The notes beneath the pieces are model-generated. The model was not told the DNA's origin and searched no databases. It saw only the letters and a program-made list of their open reading frames with translations. A program made the translations under genes and the position numbers. Shown here piece by piece: positions 20,830 through 28,783 of a stretch of 64,000 nt of DNA. The first letter of the stretch is position 1. Each line of letters starts with the position of its first letter. This DNA is from Vagococcus humatus (GTDB lineage Bacteria; Bacillota; Bacilli; Lactobacillales; Vagococcaceae), in assembly GCF_003950325.1 (NCBI RefSeq), contig NZ_PXZH01000008.1, positions 20,011-84,010 on the forward strand. The letters run 5' to 3'.

Positions 20830-21933
20830 TTAGCGAATAACTTCTTCTGTTTCTGTGTCAAAGAAGTGACTCTTATTTAAATTAAAGGCTAAATCTACAT
20901 GTTCACCTGGACGATATTCAGAACGAGCATCTACTTTAGAAATAAATTCTGTATCGCCAATCATTGTGTAAAGCATTGTTTCAGCACCTAAAAGTTCTGC
21001 TACAACTACTTCAGATTTAATAACTGTTTCAGGTTGTGCTTGTAGAGCAATTGGTTCACTATGAATATCTTCTGGTCGAATACCAAAAATTAAATCTTTG
21101 CCTTCATAACCTTTTTCTCGTAATACTTTATATTTTCCTTCTGGTAAAGTTAATTTAAAGCCATGTTGATTAGAGATAACGCCGTTGTTTAGAGTCACGT
21201 TAAAGAAGTTCATAGCTGGTGATCCGATAAAGCCTGCTACAAAGGCATTATTAGGTGTATCATACACTTCTTTTGGTGAACCAATTTGTTGAACAAAACC
21301 ATCTTTCATGATAACAATACGGTCTGCCATAGTCATAGCTTCAGTTTGGTCATGGGTTACATAAATAGTAGTTGTTTCTAGACGACGGTGTAATTTAGCA
21401 ATTTCAGCACGCATGGCTACCCGTAACTTAGCATCTAAGTTAGATAAAGGTTCATCCATTAAGAATACTTTAGCATCTCGTACAATAGCTCGTCCTAAAG
21501 CAACCCGTTGACGTTGTCCACCAGATAAAGCAGCTGGTTTACGTTGTAAATATTCTGTTAATCCTAAAATTTCAGCAGCATCTTCAACCCGACGTTTAAT
21601 ATCTTCTTTTGGATATTTACGTAATTTCAAACCAAATGCCATATTATCAAACACAGTCATATGTGGATATAAAGCGTAGTTCTGGAATACCATGGCAATG
21701 TCTCTATCTTTTGGAGCGACATCATTCATCATGCGGTCGCCAATCCATAATTCGCCTTCTGAAATATCTTCAAGTCCTGCAATCATCCGAAGAGTTGTTG
21801 ATTTACCACAACCAGAAGGACCAACAAAGACAATAAATTCTCGGTCTTTAATATCTAAATTAAAATCAGTGACAGAATAAAAGTCATTGTTTTCGTATTT
21901 TTTATAAATATGTTTTAAAGCGATTTCCACCAT
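20830..21933 (-). CDS. msmK: Sugar ABC transporter ATPase, MsmK/UgpC type
   Basis: A 367-residue CUT1-type ATPase with Walker A GPSGCGKST (about residue 38), signature LSGGQRQR, Walker B VFLMDEPLSNLDAKLR, H-loop VTHDQTEA, and a C-terminal MalK-like regulatory domain with FGIRPEDIHSE. In streptococci and enterococci such a stand-alone MsmK powers several sugar importers whose operons lack an ATPase; no permease genes are nearby, which fits. A cre-like site lies 46 bases upstream of the ATG, so catabolite control is likely. Confidence 0.88.
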   Translation of the reverse strand: MVEIALKHIYKKYENNDFYSVTDFNLDIKDREFIVFVGPSGCGKSTTLRMIAGLEDISEGELWIGDRMMNDVAPKDRDIAMVFQNYALYPHMTVFDNMAFGLKLRKYPKEDIKRRVEDAAEILGLTEYLQRKPAALSGGQRQRVALGRAIVRDAKVFLMDEPLSNLDAKLRVAMRAEIAKLHRRLETTTIYVTHDQTEAMTMADRIVIMKDGFVQQIGSPKEVYDTPNNAFVAGFIGSPAMNFFNVTLNNGVISNQHGFKLTLPEGKYKVLREKGYEGKDLIFGIRPEDIHSEPIALQAQPETVIKSEVVVAELLGAETMLYTMIGDTEFISKVDARSEYRPGEHVDLAFNLNKSHFFDTETEEVIR

Positions 21934-21978
21934 TTTTTTCCCCGTCCTTTAATCATTTACTTGTTACTTATAGTATAA

Positions 21979-21992
21979 TGAAAGCGTTAACG
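21979..21992. promoter_or_regulatory. CcpA cre-like site between msmK and mgsA
   Basis: TGAAAGCGTTAACG matches the cre consensus TGWAANCGNTNWCA at 13 of 14 positions. It lies 46 bases before msmK and about 70 before mgsA. In the minus direction it falls in the likely promoter region of msmK. Confidence 0.6.
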
Positions 21993-22062
21993 AGATTGTA
22001 TGGCAATCTGCACAATAAATTAAAGGTATTTTTGGCAGAATGAAAGAAAGAAGGAAGATTAA

Positions 22063-22488
22063 ATGAATATTGCCTTAATTGCACATGACCGAAAAAAAGA
22101 TCAAATGGTAGCATTTGTAACAGCCTACCGAGAAATTTTAAAAGAACACCAACTTTTTGCTACAGGGACAACAGGTTTAAGAGTGGAAGAAGCAATTGAA
22201 CTACCTGTTCACCGGTTTCAGTCAGGACCCTTAGGAGGAGATCAACAGATTGGGGCTCGAATTGCAGAAAATGATATGGATTTGATTATTTTTCTAAGGG
22301 ATCCTTTAGCTGCTCAGCCACATGAACCAGATGTTAATGCTTTGATTCGGTTAAGTGATGTTTATGCAGTACCTTTAGCTACTAATATTGCTACTGCCGA
22401 AGTATTAATTAGAGGATTATCCAAAGGGTTAATGGATTTTAGAGAAATCACTCATGATCAGCTAACTCAACCGATTAATGCTCATTAA
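22063..22488 (+). CDS. mgsA: Methylglyoxal synthase
   Basis: A 141-residue enzyme turning dihydroxyacetone phosphate into methylglyoxal and phosphate, a bypass of lower glycolysis. Diagnostic segments are [10 protein letters not shown] at the start, ATGTTG (about residue 38), [14 protein letters not shown] (about 58) with the catalytic Asp, and [13 protein letters not shown]. The ribosome site GAAAGAAGGAAG precedes the ATG. It is divergent from msmK, sharing a region with a cre-like site, which would link both to sugar status. Confidence 0.93.
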   Translation: MNIALIAHDRKKDQMVAFVTAYREILKEHQLFATGTTGLRVEEAIELPVHRFQSGPLGGDQQIGARIAENDMDLIIFLRDPLAAQPHEPDVNALIRLSDVYAVPLATNIATAEVLIRGLSKGLMDFREITHDQLTQPINAH

Positions 22489-22560
22489 TTTTTCTTAAAA
22501 GAGCTTTTAAATAGAGTAAATTGTGCTAATATAGTAATTGGTAGCGATACCAAAATAAAC

Positions 22561-22680
22561 AGAGTAGAAAATAAAGCGTTAAGTGTTGTAGGATGGGATG
22601 TTGCCTACCAAACGAAGAATGTTCAATCATTCGCGGTTTTATTTTCGCATTCGCTGCAGTTTGTGGCTACTCTATGGAGG
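22561..22680 (+). promoter_or_regulatory. Tetrahydrofolate (THF) riboswitch upstream of folT
   Basis: The closing stem AGAGTAG (22561-22567) pairs with CTACTCT (22667-22673). Inside are the conserved segments GCGTTAAGTG (22576-22585), GGATGGGATGTTGCC and CGCATTCGCTG, in the order of the THF riboswitch. The GGAGG of folT follows the closing stem after about three bases, so ligand-stabilised closure probably masks the ribosome site. There is no terminator between it and the gene, which points to translational control. Confidence 0.88.
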
Positions 22681-22690
22681 AGTTTTGAAA

Positions 22691-23215
22691 GTGCGTACAA
22701 AGAAATTAAGTACCAAAGGCATTGCGTTAATGGGGATTTTAATGGGACTTCAATTGATTTTTACCCGTTTTTTAGCAATTGAAACCCCGATTGTTCGAGT
22801 TAGCTTTACTTTTATTGCCACGGTTATCATGGCAATGATTTTTGGACCGTTATTAACAGGTGTTTGTTCGACATTATCTGATTTTATTGGAATTATGTTA
22901 TTTCCTAAAACAGCCCCTTATTTTCCTGGTTTTTCTTTATCAGCTTTTATAACAGGAATTATTTACGGTGTATTTTTCTATAAAAAAGAGATGAGTTTAA
23001 AACGAGTCATTATAGCTAATTTAATCGTTAATATCGTAGTAGATATTTGTATGAATACGCTATGGTTATACATGATAATGGGACCTGCAGCGATTGCTCA
23101 GTTTCCAGTTAGATTAATTAAAATTTGTATTTTATTCCCAATTCGAGTAGCTATTATGTTTGCTCTAGGAAATCAAGGACTATTAAAACAGCAAGTCATT
23201 CGGTTTCAACAATAA
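22691..23215 (+). CDS. folT: ECF transporter S component for folate
   Basis: A six-helix membrane protein of about 174 residues, the size of ECF S components. It starts at GTG 22691 (MRTKKLSTKG); a TTG at 22685 in the same frame is also possible behind GGAGGAG. Segments such as RVSFTFIATVIMAMIFGP and the ending with PVRLIKICILFPIRV resemble the folate-specific FolT group. The THF riboswitch directly upstream is strong independent support for folate as substrate. It would dock on a shared EcfAA'T module not encoded here. Confidence 0.9.
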   Translation: MRTKKLSTKGIALMGILMGLQLIFTRFLAIETPIVRVSFTFIATVIMAMIFGPLLTGVCSTLSDFIGIMLFPKTAPYFPGFSLSAFITGIIYGVFFYKKEMSLKRVIIANLIVNIVVDICMNTLWLYMIMGPAAIAQFPVRLIKICILFPIRVAIMFALGNQGLLKQQVIRFQQ

Positions 23216-23236
23216 TTAATTAAAAAAACATCCACT

Positions 23237-23267
23237 AAGCAATAGGTGATAGACCTATTGCTTTTTT
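23237..23267 (+). terminator. Terminator of folT
   Basis: AAGCAATAGGT pairs with ACCTATTGCTT, followed by T6. The trp leader promoter starts three bases after it. Confidence 0.85.
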
Positions 23268-23269
23268 AT

Positions 23270-23298
23270 TTGACAAACAGATAAAAGAATAATAAGAT
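23270..23298 (+). promoter_or_regulatory. Sigma-A promoter of the trpXYZ leader
   Basis: TTGACA (23270-23275), a 17-base spacer, then TAAGAT (23293-23298). Transcription would start near 23305, giving a leader of about 320 bases before trpX. Confidence 0.8.
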
Positions 23299-23335
23299 AT
23301 TGATTAAAGTAAGATGAAAAAGGGAGGTCCTATTA

Positions 23336-23398
23336 ATGAACACAATCAAGTCTACGAAACAACCAATGGCAATTCTTTGGCAAATCTGGCGTAGATGA
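23336..23398 (+). CDS. Tryptophan-sensing leader peptide (20 aa)
   Basis: A short frame starting ATG at 23336 behind a strong GGGAGG site (23322-23327). It encodes 20 residues ending ILWQIWRR, with Trp at positions 15 and 18. Two Trp codons so close together in 20 residues, directly before a chain of alternative hairpins and a terminator, and ahead of a tryptophan transporter, mark it as a regulatory peptide. The stop codon touches the first base of hairpin arm A (23398). It is too short for ordinary gene finders. Confidence 0.8.
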   Translation: MNTIKSTKQPMAILWQIWRR

Positions 23399-23603
23399 GT
23401 TGTGTGTATGAAGAGACCTTTCATAGATACAACTTTGAATTTAAACATTCATTGAGGTATCTATGCGCAAAGATTTGCTTAACTAATCTAAGTAATTGAT
23501 CTAAACAATTAACTTACCGCATAGAGAAAATCTATGCGGTATTTTGCTTATTAACCGAGTAAAAACCGCTACCTTTAGTTAGTGGTTTTTACTCGGTTTT
23601 TTT
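23398..23603 (+). promoter_or_regulatory. Multi-arm relay attenuator of trpXYZ
   Basis: Seven arms can pair in two exclusive registers. Register 1: A (23398-23412) with B (23420-23434), 14 of 15 pairs; C (23460-23467) with D (23518-23525), 8 bp; E (23536-23549) with F (23557-23569), about 13 bp with one bulge. Register 2: B (23422-23430) with C (23457-23465), 9 bp perfect; D (23515-23525) with E (23531-23541), 11 bp perfect; F with G, the terminator. Register 1 hides F and prevents termination; register 2 frees it. No T-box sequence is seen. The switching logic is inferred; the pairings are read directly. Confidence 0.75.
23553..23603 (+). terminator. Attenuator terminator before trpX
   Basis: An 18-bp stem without interruption (23553-23570 with 23581-23598, one G-T pair), a 10-base loop and T5. 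It lies 23 bases before the trpX ATG, between promoter and gene, so it must be regulated or leaky. Confidence 0.9.
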
Positions 23604-23626
23604 ATAAATAAAAGGAGGATAAAAAA

Positions 23627-24616
23627 ATGGGGAGAAAAGGTTTATACAGTATTTTAATAGTGATTGGGGTATTAGTTGGTAGTACATTTATAACAAAAGA
23701 TGAGCCTTTTATGTTGAAAGAAAAGCAGCCTAAAATTGGTGTACTTCAGTTTGTTAGTCATCCTGCATTAGATGAAATTTATCAAGGTTTTTTGTCTGAG
23801 CTAAATAAACAAGGCTATAAAGACGGAAAGAATATTAAACTAGTGTTTCAAAATGCTCAGGGGGATCAAAATAAATTGTTAACTATGAGCCAGTATTTAA
23901 GAGAAGAAAAAGTTTCTGTCAGTGTAGGGATTGCGACACCAAGTGCACAAGCCCTAGCCAATGTGATGTCTGATAAGCAGCCAGTGGTATTAGGTGCTGT
24001 TTCAGATCCTAAAGCAGCAGGTCTTGTGAGTAATAATGAACATCCTGGTGGGTATATAACTGGTGTAAGTGATCAAGCACCTGTGAAAGAACAAATCCAG
24101 TTAATGAAAGAATTATTACCTAACTTGAAACGAGTAGGAATTTTATATAGTTCATCAGAAGATAATTCTAGTGCTCAAGTTAAAAAATTTAAGCAACTGG
24201 CGCCTAGTGATTGGGATGTGAAGGAATATAGTGTTCCAACACATAATGAAATTAAGCAAATGACTCAAGTTATGGTTCAGGAGGTTGAGGCTATTTATAT
24301 CCCAATTGATAATACTATTGCAGATGGATTAGAAATGGTGGTTCAGTTAGCTGATGACAAAAAGGTGCCGATTATTCCTTCAGCTGAAACCATGGTAGAA
24401 GCTGGGGGGTTAGCTACAGTTGGCATTAATCAATTTAAGCTAGGGGAGCAAACTGCTAAGATGACCATTGATATTTTAGAACATAAGAAAAAACCAGGGG
24501 ATATGCCGATTTATACATTTAACACAGGGGATAAGGTCATTAATCAGAAAAAGGCAGAAGAACTGGGGATTAAGATTCCTAAACAATTAACTAGTTATTT
24601 GAAAGTATTGGATTAA
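23627..24616 (+). CDS. trpX: Tryptophan ABC transporter substrate-binding protein TrpX
   Basis: A 329-residue periplasmic-binding-fold protein of the ABC_sub_bind (PF04392-like) family, with an N-terminal hydrophobic segment (residues 6-22) but no clear lipobox Cys. Characteristic segments are KIGVLQFVSHPALDEIYQGF (about residue 36), VGIATPSAQALAN and AIYIPIDNTIADG. Family members next to a BPD_transp_2 permease and ATPase are known as TrpX in streptococci. The Trp-codon leader peptide upstream supports tryptophan as substrate. The ribosome site AAAGGAGG follows the attenuator terminator. Confidence 0.88.
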   Translation: MGRKGLYSILIVIGVLVGSTFITKDEPFMLKEKQPKIGVLQFVSHPALDEIYQGFLSELNKQGYKDGKNIKLVFQNAQGDQNKLLTMSQYLREEKVSVSVGIATPSAQALANVMSDKQPVVLGAVSDPKAAGLVSNNEHPGGYITGVSDQAPVKEQIQLMKELLPNLKRVGILYSSSEDNSSAQVKKFKQLAPSDWDVKEYSVPTHNEIKQMTQVMVQEVEAIYIPIDNTIADGLEMVVQLADDKKVPIIPSAETMVEAGGLATVGINQFKLGEQTAKMTIDILEHKKKPGDMPIYTFNTGDKVINQKKAEELGIKIPKQLTSYLKVLD

Positions 24617-24632
24617 GAAAGGATGTATCAAG

Positions 24633-25505
24633 ATGATTATTACAACAGTTGGACAAGGGTTAATCATGAGTATTTTAGGTATTGGTCTTTTTTTAACTTA
24701 TCGAATTTTAGATTTTCCAGATATGACTACAGAAGGAAGTTTTCCTTTAGGTGGTGTGGTAAGTGTCACAGCTATTACTTACGGAGTGTCTCCCTTACTG
24801 GCTACTTTTTTAGGGATATTAGCAGGAAGTTTAGCGGGATTGATGACTGCCCTTCTTTATACTAAAGGGAAAATTCCCGTTCTGTTATCAGGTGTATTAG
24901 TGATGACCTCTCTTCATTCTGTGATGTTGTTTATCATGCAAAAAGCGAGTATCAGTTTGTATCATTTCCCTCATATTTTTGAGTATGGGAGAGGAATAAA
25001 AGGGGCTCCTTCACAGTTTGAATTAATAGTGATTGGTGTAGTAGCGTTAACTATCTTAATTGGCTTGATTACTTATTTTTTCCAAACGGATTTAGGTCAA
25101 GCTTATGTGGTGACAGGTGATAATGAAGTGATGGCTAGAGCTATGGGCATTCAAACTAATCGTATGAAAACTTTAGGACTTATGCTATCGAATGGCATTG
25201 TGGCGTTAAGTGGCAGTTTAATGGCACAAAGTGAAGGATATGCTAGCTTGAATAAAGGGATTGGGGTTATTGTGATTGGTTTAGCTTCTATTTTAATCGG
25301 AGAGATGTTATTTCAAGAATTGAATTTTACGGAACGGCTTTTAGCAGTAGTGGTTGGCAGTATTATTTATCAATGTGTCATTATTACGTTAATTAAATTA
25401 GGGGTTAATACGAATTATCTAAAAATATTTTCATCAGGTATTTTAACCATGTGTTTATTATTTCCTATGTTTCAAAAGAAAGTCAAAGGAGGTATGTTTG
25501 TATGA
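24633..25505 (+). CDS. trpY: Tryptophan ABC transporter permease TrpY
   Basis: A 290-residue permease of the branched-chain/ribose type (BPD_transp_2) with eight or more helices. FPDMTTEGSFPLGG near residue 29 and the glycine-rich IGLASILIGEM are typical. It starts 16 bases after trpX behind AAAGGA and overlaps trpZ by four bases. Confidence 0.88.
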   Translation: MIITTVGQGLIMSILGIGLFLTYRILDFPDMTTEGSFPLGGVVSVTAITYGVSPLLATFLGILAGSLAGLMTALLYTKGKIPVLLSGVLVMTSLHSVMLFIMQKASISLYHFPHIFEYGRGIKGAPSQFELIVIGVVALTILIGLITYFFQTDLGQAYVVTGDNEVMARAMGIQTNRMKTLGLMLSNGIVALSGSLMAQSEGYASLNKGIGVIVIGLASILIGEMLFQELNFTERLLAVVVGSIIYQCVIITLIKLGVNTNYLKIFSSGILTMCLLFPMFQKKVKGGMFV

Positions 25506-26257
25506 AACCCTTATTAAGTATTAAAGAAGGAGAAGTTATGGTTCAGACGGATCATTCAACTAAAAAATTATTAACAAATTTAGAATTAACTATCTATCCA
25601 GAAGACTTTATTGTGGTGTTAGGAGGAAATGGTGCAGGCAAATCCACGTTGTTTAATGTTTTATCTGGTAATCTAAGGCTGACAGCAGGAGATATTGTTT
25701 ATCAAGATCAGTCTATTAACCATCTTTCTGAAGAAAAACGAGCTACTTTTTTATCTAGAGTTTTCCAAGACCCTAAAATGGGGACAGCTCCTAGATTAAC
25801 CGTGTCAGAAAATTTATTGTTTTCTAAAAAACGAGGAGAGAAACGAAGATTTAAACGACGAAAAATAAAAGATTATCAACAAGAGTTTTATGACGTAACC
25901 AAAAGTTTAGGGAACCATTTAGAAACACATCTAGATACACCAGCTGGTCAACTATCTGGGGGACAAAGACAAAGTTTAAGCTTACTTATGGCAACAATTA
26001 GACGGCCAGATTTACTTTTATTAGATGAACATACAGCTGCATTAGATCCTAAAACGTCAGAACAATTAATGGCTATCACTAATCAAAAAATACAAGAAGA
26101 TAAACTGACTTGTTTAATGATTACGCATCATATGGAAGATGCTTTAAAGTATGGTAATCGTCTACTTGTTTTAAAAGAAGGAGAAATTGTAGCTGATTTT
26201 TCAGAAAAAGAAAAAGAAAACTTGGAAAAGAAAGACTTATTATCATTCTTTTATTGA
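25502..26257 (+). CDS. trpZ: Tryptophan ABC transporter ATP-binding protein TrpZ
   Basis: A 251-residue importer ATPase with Walker A GGNGAGKST (about residue 42), signature LSGGQRQS, Walker B LLLLDEHTAALD and H-loop ITHHMED. The Walker B motif reads DEH rather than DEP. The ATG at 25502 overlaps the trpY stop and has AAAGGAGG nine bases upstream; the open frame further 5' lies inside trpY. It completes the trpXYZ importer. Confidence 0.9.
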   Translation: MKPLLSIKEGEVMVQTDHSTKKLLTNLELTIYPEDFIVVLGGNGAGKSTLFNVLSGNLRLTAGDIVYQDQSINHLSEEKRATFLSRVFQDPKMGTAPRLTVSENLLFSKKRGEKRRFKRRKIKDYQQEFYDVTKSLGNHLETHLDTPAGQLSGGQRQSLSLLMATIRRPDLLLLDEHTAALDPKTSEQLMAITNQKIQEDKLTCLMITHHMEDALKYGNRLLVLKEGEIVADFSEKEKENLEKKDLLSFFY

Positions 26258-26358
26258 TAATAGTATAAGTTTTTTCAGAAAAAACATGATATAAGTTTCA
26301 GAGTGTGCTATCCTAGTATCGTACAAATATTATTTATTAAGGAGAATGACGAAAAAAC

Positions 26359-26838
26359 ATGTTTGCTCTGTTAGGATCGATGTTATTGATCATGGTAGGA
26401 TTAATGATTGTTTCAACAATAGTAGGAAGTTATGAAAAAAGGCGGGTTTGTGATCAAATTTCTGATTTAGCTAGTGAGGTTTTAGAACTTTCACCAGAGG
26501 AGTTATTACCTAGTCATTTAGGTGTAACTGTTGAGTCTGACAATCAAAATCCGAAAGAAATGAATGTAGCAGGAATTTATATCTTATGTAATCAAACGAA
26601 AGATATGTGTTATGTAGGTCAAGGTAGACAAGTGCTAGACCGTATTCCTCATCATTTTGAAGGAACAGGCAATCCAGAAGTATATGAAGATTATACAAAT
26701 GGAGATGAATTTATCGTTAAGTTAATCCCTTTAAAAGATAGTGGTTATCAAAGTTTAAATGAGTTGGAACGACATACAATTATGACTTATAACGCATGTG
26801 ATGCAGGTTACAATTCTGTGGAAGGAAAATTTAGATAG
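26359..26838 (+). CDS. Membrane-anchored GIY-YIG domain protein
   Basis: A 159-residue protein with one N-terminal transmembrane segment (about residues 3-23, LLGSMLLIMVGLMIVSTIVG) and a C-terminal GIY-YIG fold (about 70-155). The domain shows AGIYILCN, then YVGQGRQ with the second motif, an Arg (DRIPHHF), the metal Glu in LNELERHTI and a final Asn in GYNSVEG. The key catalytic positions therefore look intact. GIY-YIG domains usually cut DNA (UvrC, homing enzymes); small tethered versions have no settled role. It stands alone, with a ribosome site AAGGAG and a strong terminator behind it. Confidence 0.78.
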   Translation: MFALLGSMLLIMVGLMIVSTIVGSYEKRRVCDQISDLASEVLELSPEELLPSHLGVTVESDNQNPKEMNVAGIYILCNQTKDMCYVGQGRQVLDRIPHHFEGTGNPEVYEDYTNGDEFIVKLIPLKDSGYQSLNELERHTIMTYNACDAGYNSVEGKFR

Positions 26839-26841
26839 ATT

Positions 26842-26875
26842 AAAAAAAGCAGCCAGTTTTGGCTGCTTTTTTTAA
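26842..26875. terminator. Bidirectional terminator between the GIY-YIG gene and the sigma-54 activator
   Basis: AAAAAAAGCAGCC pairs with GGCTGCTTTTTTT over AGTTTT. It separates converging genes. Confidence 0.88.
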
Positions 26876-28647
26876 TTGATTTGATAATTGGCTAGTTTTT
26901 TGTATAAGGTGGAGCGTTGAATACCTAGTAACTTGGCACATTGTTTTTTGTTGCCGTCACACATAGCTAAGGTTTGCTGAATGATAGCTTTTTCCACGCG
27001 TTGCATGTGATGCTCTAAAGAGTCAGTAGTATCATTAGTAATAGGTAGGTCTTCAGTTATGTCAGTGAATAGTTGACTAGGTAAATCAGCTAAACCGATT
27101 TGTAAATGACTGGATAATCCAACCATGGCTTCGCAAATATTTTCTAATTCGCGAATGTTTCCAGGCCAAGAGTAGTGGAGCAGTTTATCTAAAGCTTCAG
27201 GAGCTAAACTTTTTATCGGTAATTGGAATTCTGTTGAAAATTTTTTTAGAAAATAAGTCACCAAATCAGGAATGTCCTCAGTTTTCTCCCGTAAAGGATC
27301 TAACTTTAGCGCTAGTACATTTAGGCGGTAAAAAAGATCTTCCCGAAATTTATTTTCTTGAATGAGATGGGGAAGATTTTGATTAGTTGCTGCAATGACA
27401 CGGAGATGAATTTTTTTTGAAGTAGTTGCTCCGACTGGTTCGATTACTTTTTCTTGCAAGACTCTTAGCAGTTTAGCTTGCATTAAGAGAGGCATGTCAC
27501 CAATTTCATCTAAAAAAATTGTGCCATTTTCCGCTAGTTCAAATTTTCCTTTCTTTCCTGTTTGACTTGCTCCGGTAAAGGCTCCTGGTTCATAACCAAA
27601 AAGCTCAGATTCTAGTAAGCTTTCAGGAATAGCAGAGCAATTGACAGGTACAAAAGGACCAGTTCCAAAATTACTTAAATTATGAATGGCTCGAGCATAG
27701 ACTTCTTTTCCTGTGCCACTTTCTCCTGTAATCAAAACAGTAGAAGGTAAGGCCGCTATTTTAACGAGTTGTTCTTTGGTTTTCTGAGTCTGAAGAGACT
27801 GTCCAATAATAGACTTTAAAAAATAAGCTTGTTTTTCTTGTGTTTGAGATTCAGTTGTTTTTTTAGGGAAAAAAGTTTTTTCAGCTAAGGTATACATCTC
27901 ATCAATACTTTTAAAAATTAACATCCCTAAAGCCCCAATAATATGGGTTTCTTTTTTTAAAGGAATGCGGTGAACAATCATTTCTTTGCCGTTAATTCGT
28001 TGAATTCGGTTTCGTTCCTCTTCCCCTGTTTGACATGTTAAGTGGAGATGGGTATTTTCAATTACTTGTTGAACTGGTTTATGTAATACCTCTTCTCTTT
28101 TTTTTCCTAAAATTTGACAATAAGCGTCATTGATTTCAATGATTAGGCCTTGATGATCAACAATGACCATTCCACCGTAGGCACTATTTAAGGCTTGTTG
28201 TAAAATCCCAATATAATCTAAAGAAGATTTAACTGTATCAAATTCGATAGATTTTGCTTTCAGTAAATCTGTTCGGGTAATAATACCAACTAAGGTTTGG
28301 TCTTCCTTAATAACAGGTAAACAACCTTCTTTAATCCCCGTTGCTTTTTCAAGCGGATCTAAAGGAAAGACCACATCTAGTTCTACTTCCATAATATGAC
28401 TAACTGGTAGAGAGCTATCTTGTTTGTTAAACAAAGCATTCATAATAGACGTTTTAGTTACCATTCCTTCTAAATGATTATGTTCGTCCACTACTGGCAT
28501 ACCGTAAAATTTATAATAGGAGAATAAAGTAATAGCTTCTTGAATCGTTTGCTGCTTGGTTAAAACAATAGGATTTTGAGTCATCCATTTACCAATATTA
28601 TTTTGTGTATTAATTAAGTTAGGAACAGAAATAGAATGGTCTATCAC
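26872..28647 (-). CDS. Sigma-54-dependent activator with CBS pair, PAS, AAA+ and Fis domains
   Basis: A bacterial enhancer-binding protein of about 590 residues. Two CBS repeats (about residues 20-130), a PAS domain (about 145-255), then an AAA+ ATPase (about 280-505) with Walker A GESGTGKE, the sigma-54 contact loop GAFTGA, Walker [10 protein letters not shown] and the R-finger region, ending in a Fis-type helix-turn-helix (about 550-590). It hydrolyses ATP to open RpoN promoters; the CBS pair probably senses adenine nucleotides and the PAS another ligand. Start: GTG at 28647 follows GAGGTG; GTG at 28656 would add three residues. It is divergent from a dehydrogenase pair that has a -24/-12 promoter, its likely target. 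Confidence 0.9.
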   Translation of the reverse strand: MIDHSISVPNLINTQNNIGKWMTQNPIVLTKQQTIQEAITLFSYYKFYGMPVVDEHNHLEGMVTKTSIMNALFNKQDSSLPVSHIMEVELDVVFPLDPLEKATGIKEGCLPVIKEDQTLVGIITRTDLLKAKSIEFDTVKSSLDYIGILQQALNSAYGGMVIVDHQGLIIEINDAYCQILGKKREEVLHKPVQQVIENTHLHLTCQTGEEERNRIQRINGKEMIVHRIPLKKETHIIGALGMLIFKSIDEMYTLAEKTFFPKKTTESQTQEKQAYFLKSIIGQSLQTQKTKEQLVKIAALPSTVLITGESGTGKEVYARAIHNLSNFGTGPFVPVNCSAIPESLLESELFGYEPGAFTGASQTGKKGKFELAENGTIFLDEIGDMPLLMQAKLLRVLQEKVIEPVGATTSKKIHLRVIAATNQNLPHLIQENKFREDLFYRLNVLALKLDPLREKTEDIPDLVTYFLKKFSTEFQLPIKSLAPEALDKLLHYSWPGNIRELENICEAMVGLSSHLQIGLADLPSQLFTDITEDLPITNDTTDSLEHHMQRVEKAIIQQTLAMCDGNKKQCAKLLGIQRSTLYKKLANYQIN

Positions 28648-28689
28648 AGGTAACACCTCATTTATGTAACTGTTTTTTATTGTATTTTA

Positions 28690-28775
28690 TCACAAGTGTT
28701 CGTTTTCATATAATATTTGAACTTGAGTCTCTTAAAATAGACACACAAGAAATGAAAAGGCTTTATTTCTCTTGA
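28690..28775. promoter_or_regulatory. Possible enhancer sites for the sigma-54 activator
   Basis: Two imperfect inverted repeats lie 10-95 bases upstream of the -24 box: CAAGTGTTC ... GAACTTG (28693-28725) and CAAGAAAT ... ATTTCTCTTG (28746-28774). Their position fits upstream activating sequences, but the match between them is poor. Confidence 0.3.
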
Positions 28776-28783
28776 GATGATAG

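Noticed and set aside
23266..23448. A 60-codon minus-strand frame across the trp leader
   Set aside because: It runs antisense to the promoter and leader peptide and has no ribosome site.
23300..23626. T-box riboswitch before trpX
   Set aside because: The conserved T-box AGGGTGGNACCGCG segment is absent. The Trp-codon ORF and paired arms explain the leader better.
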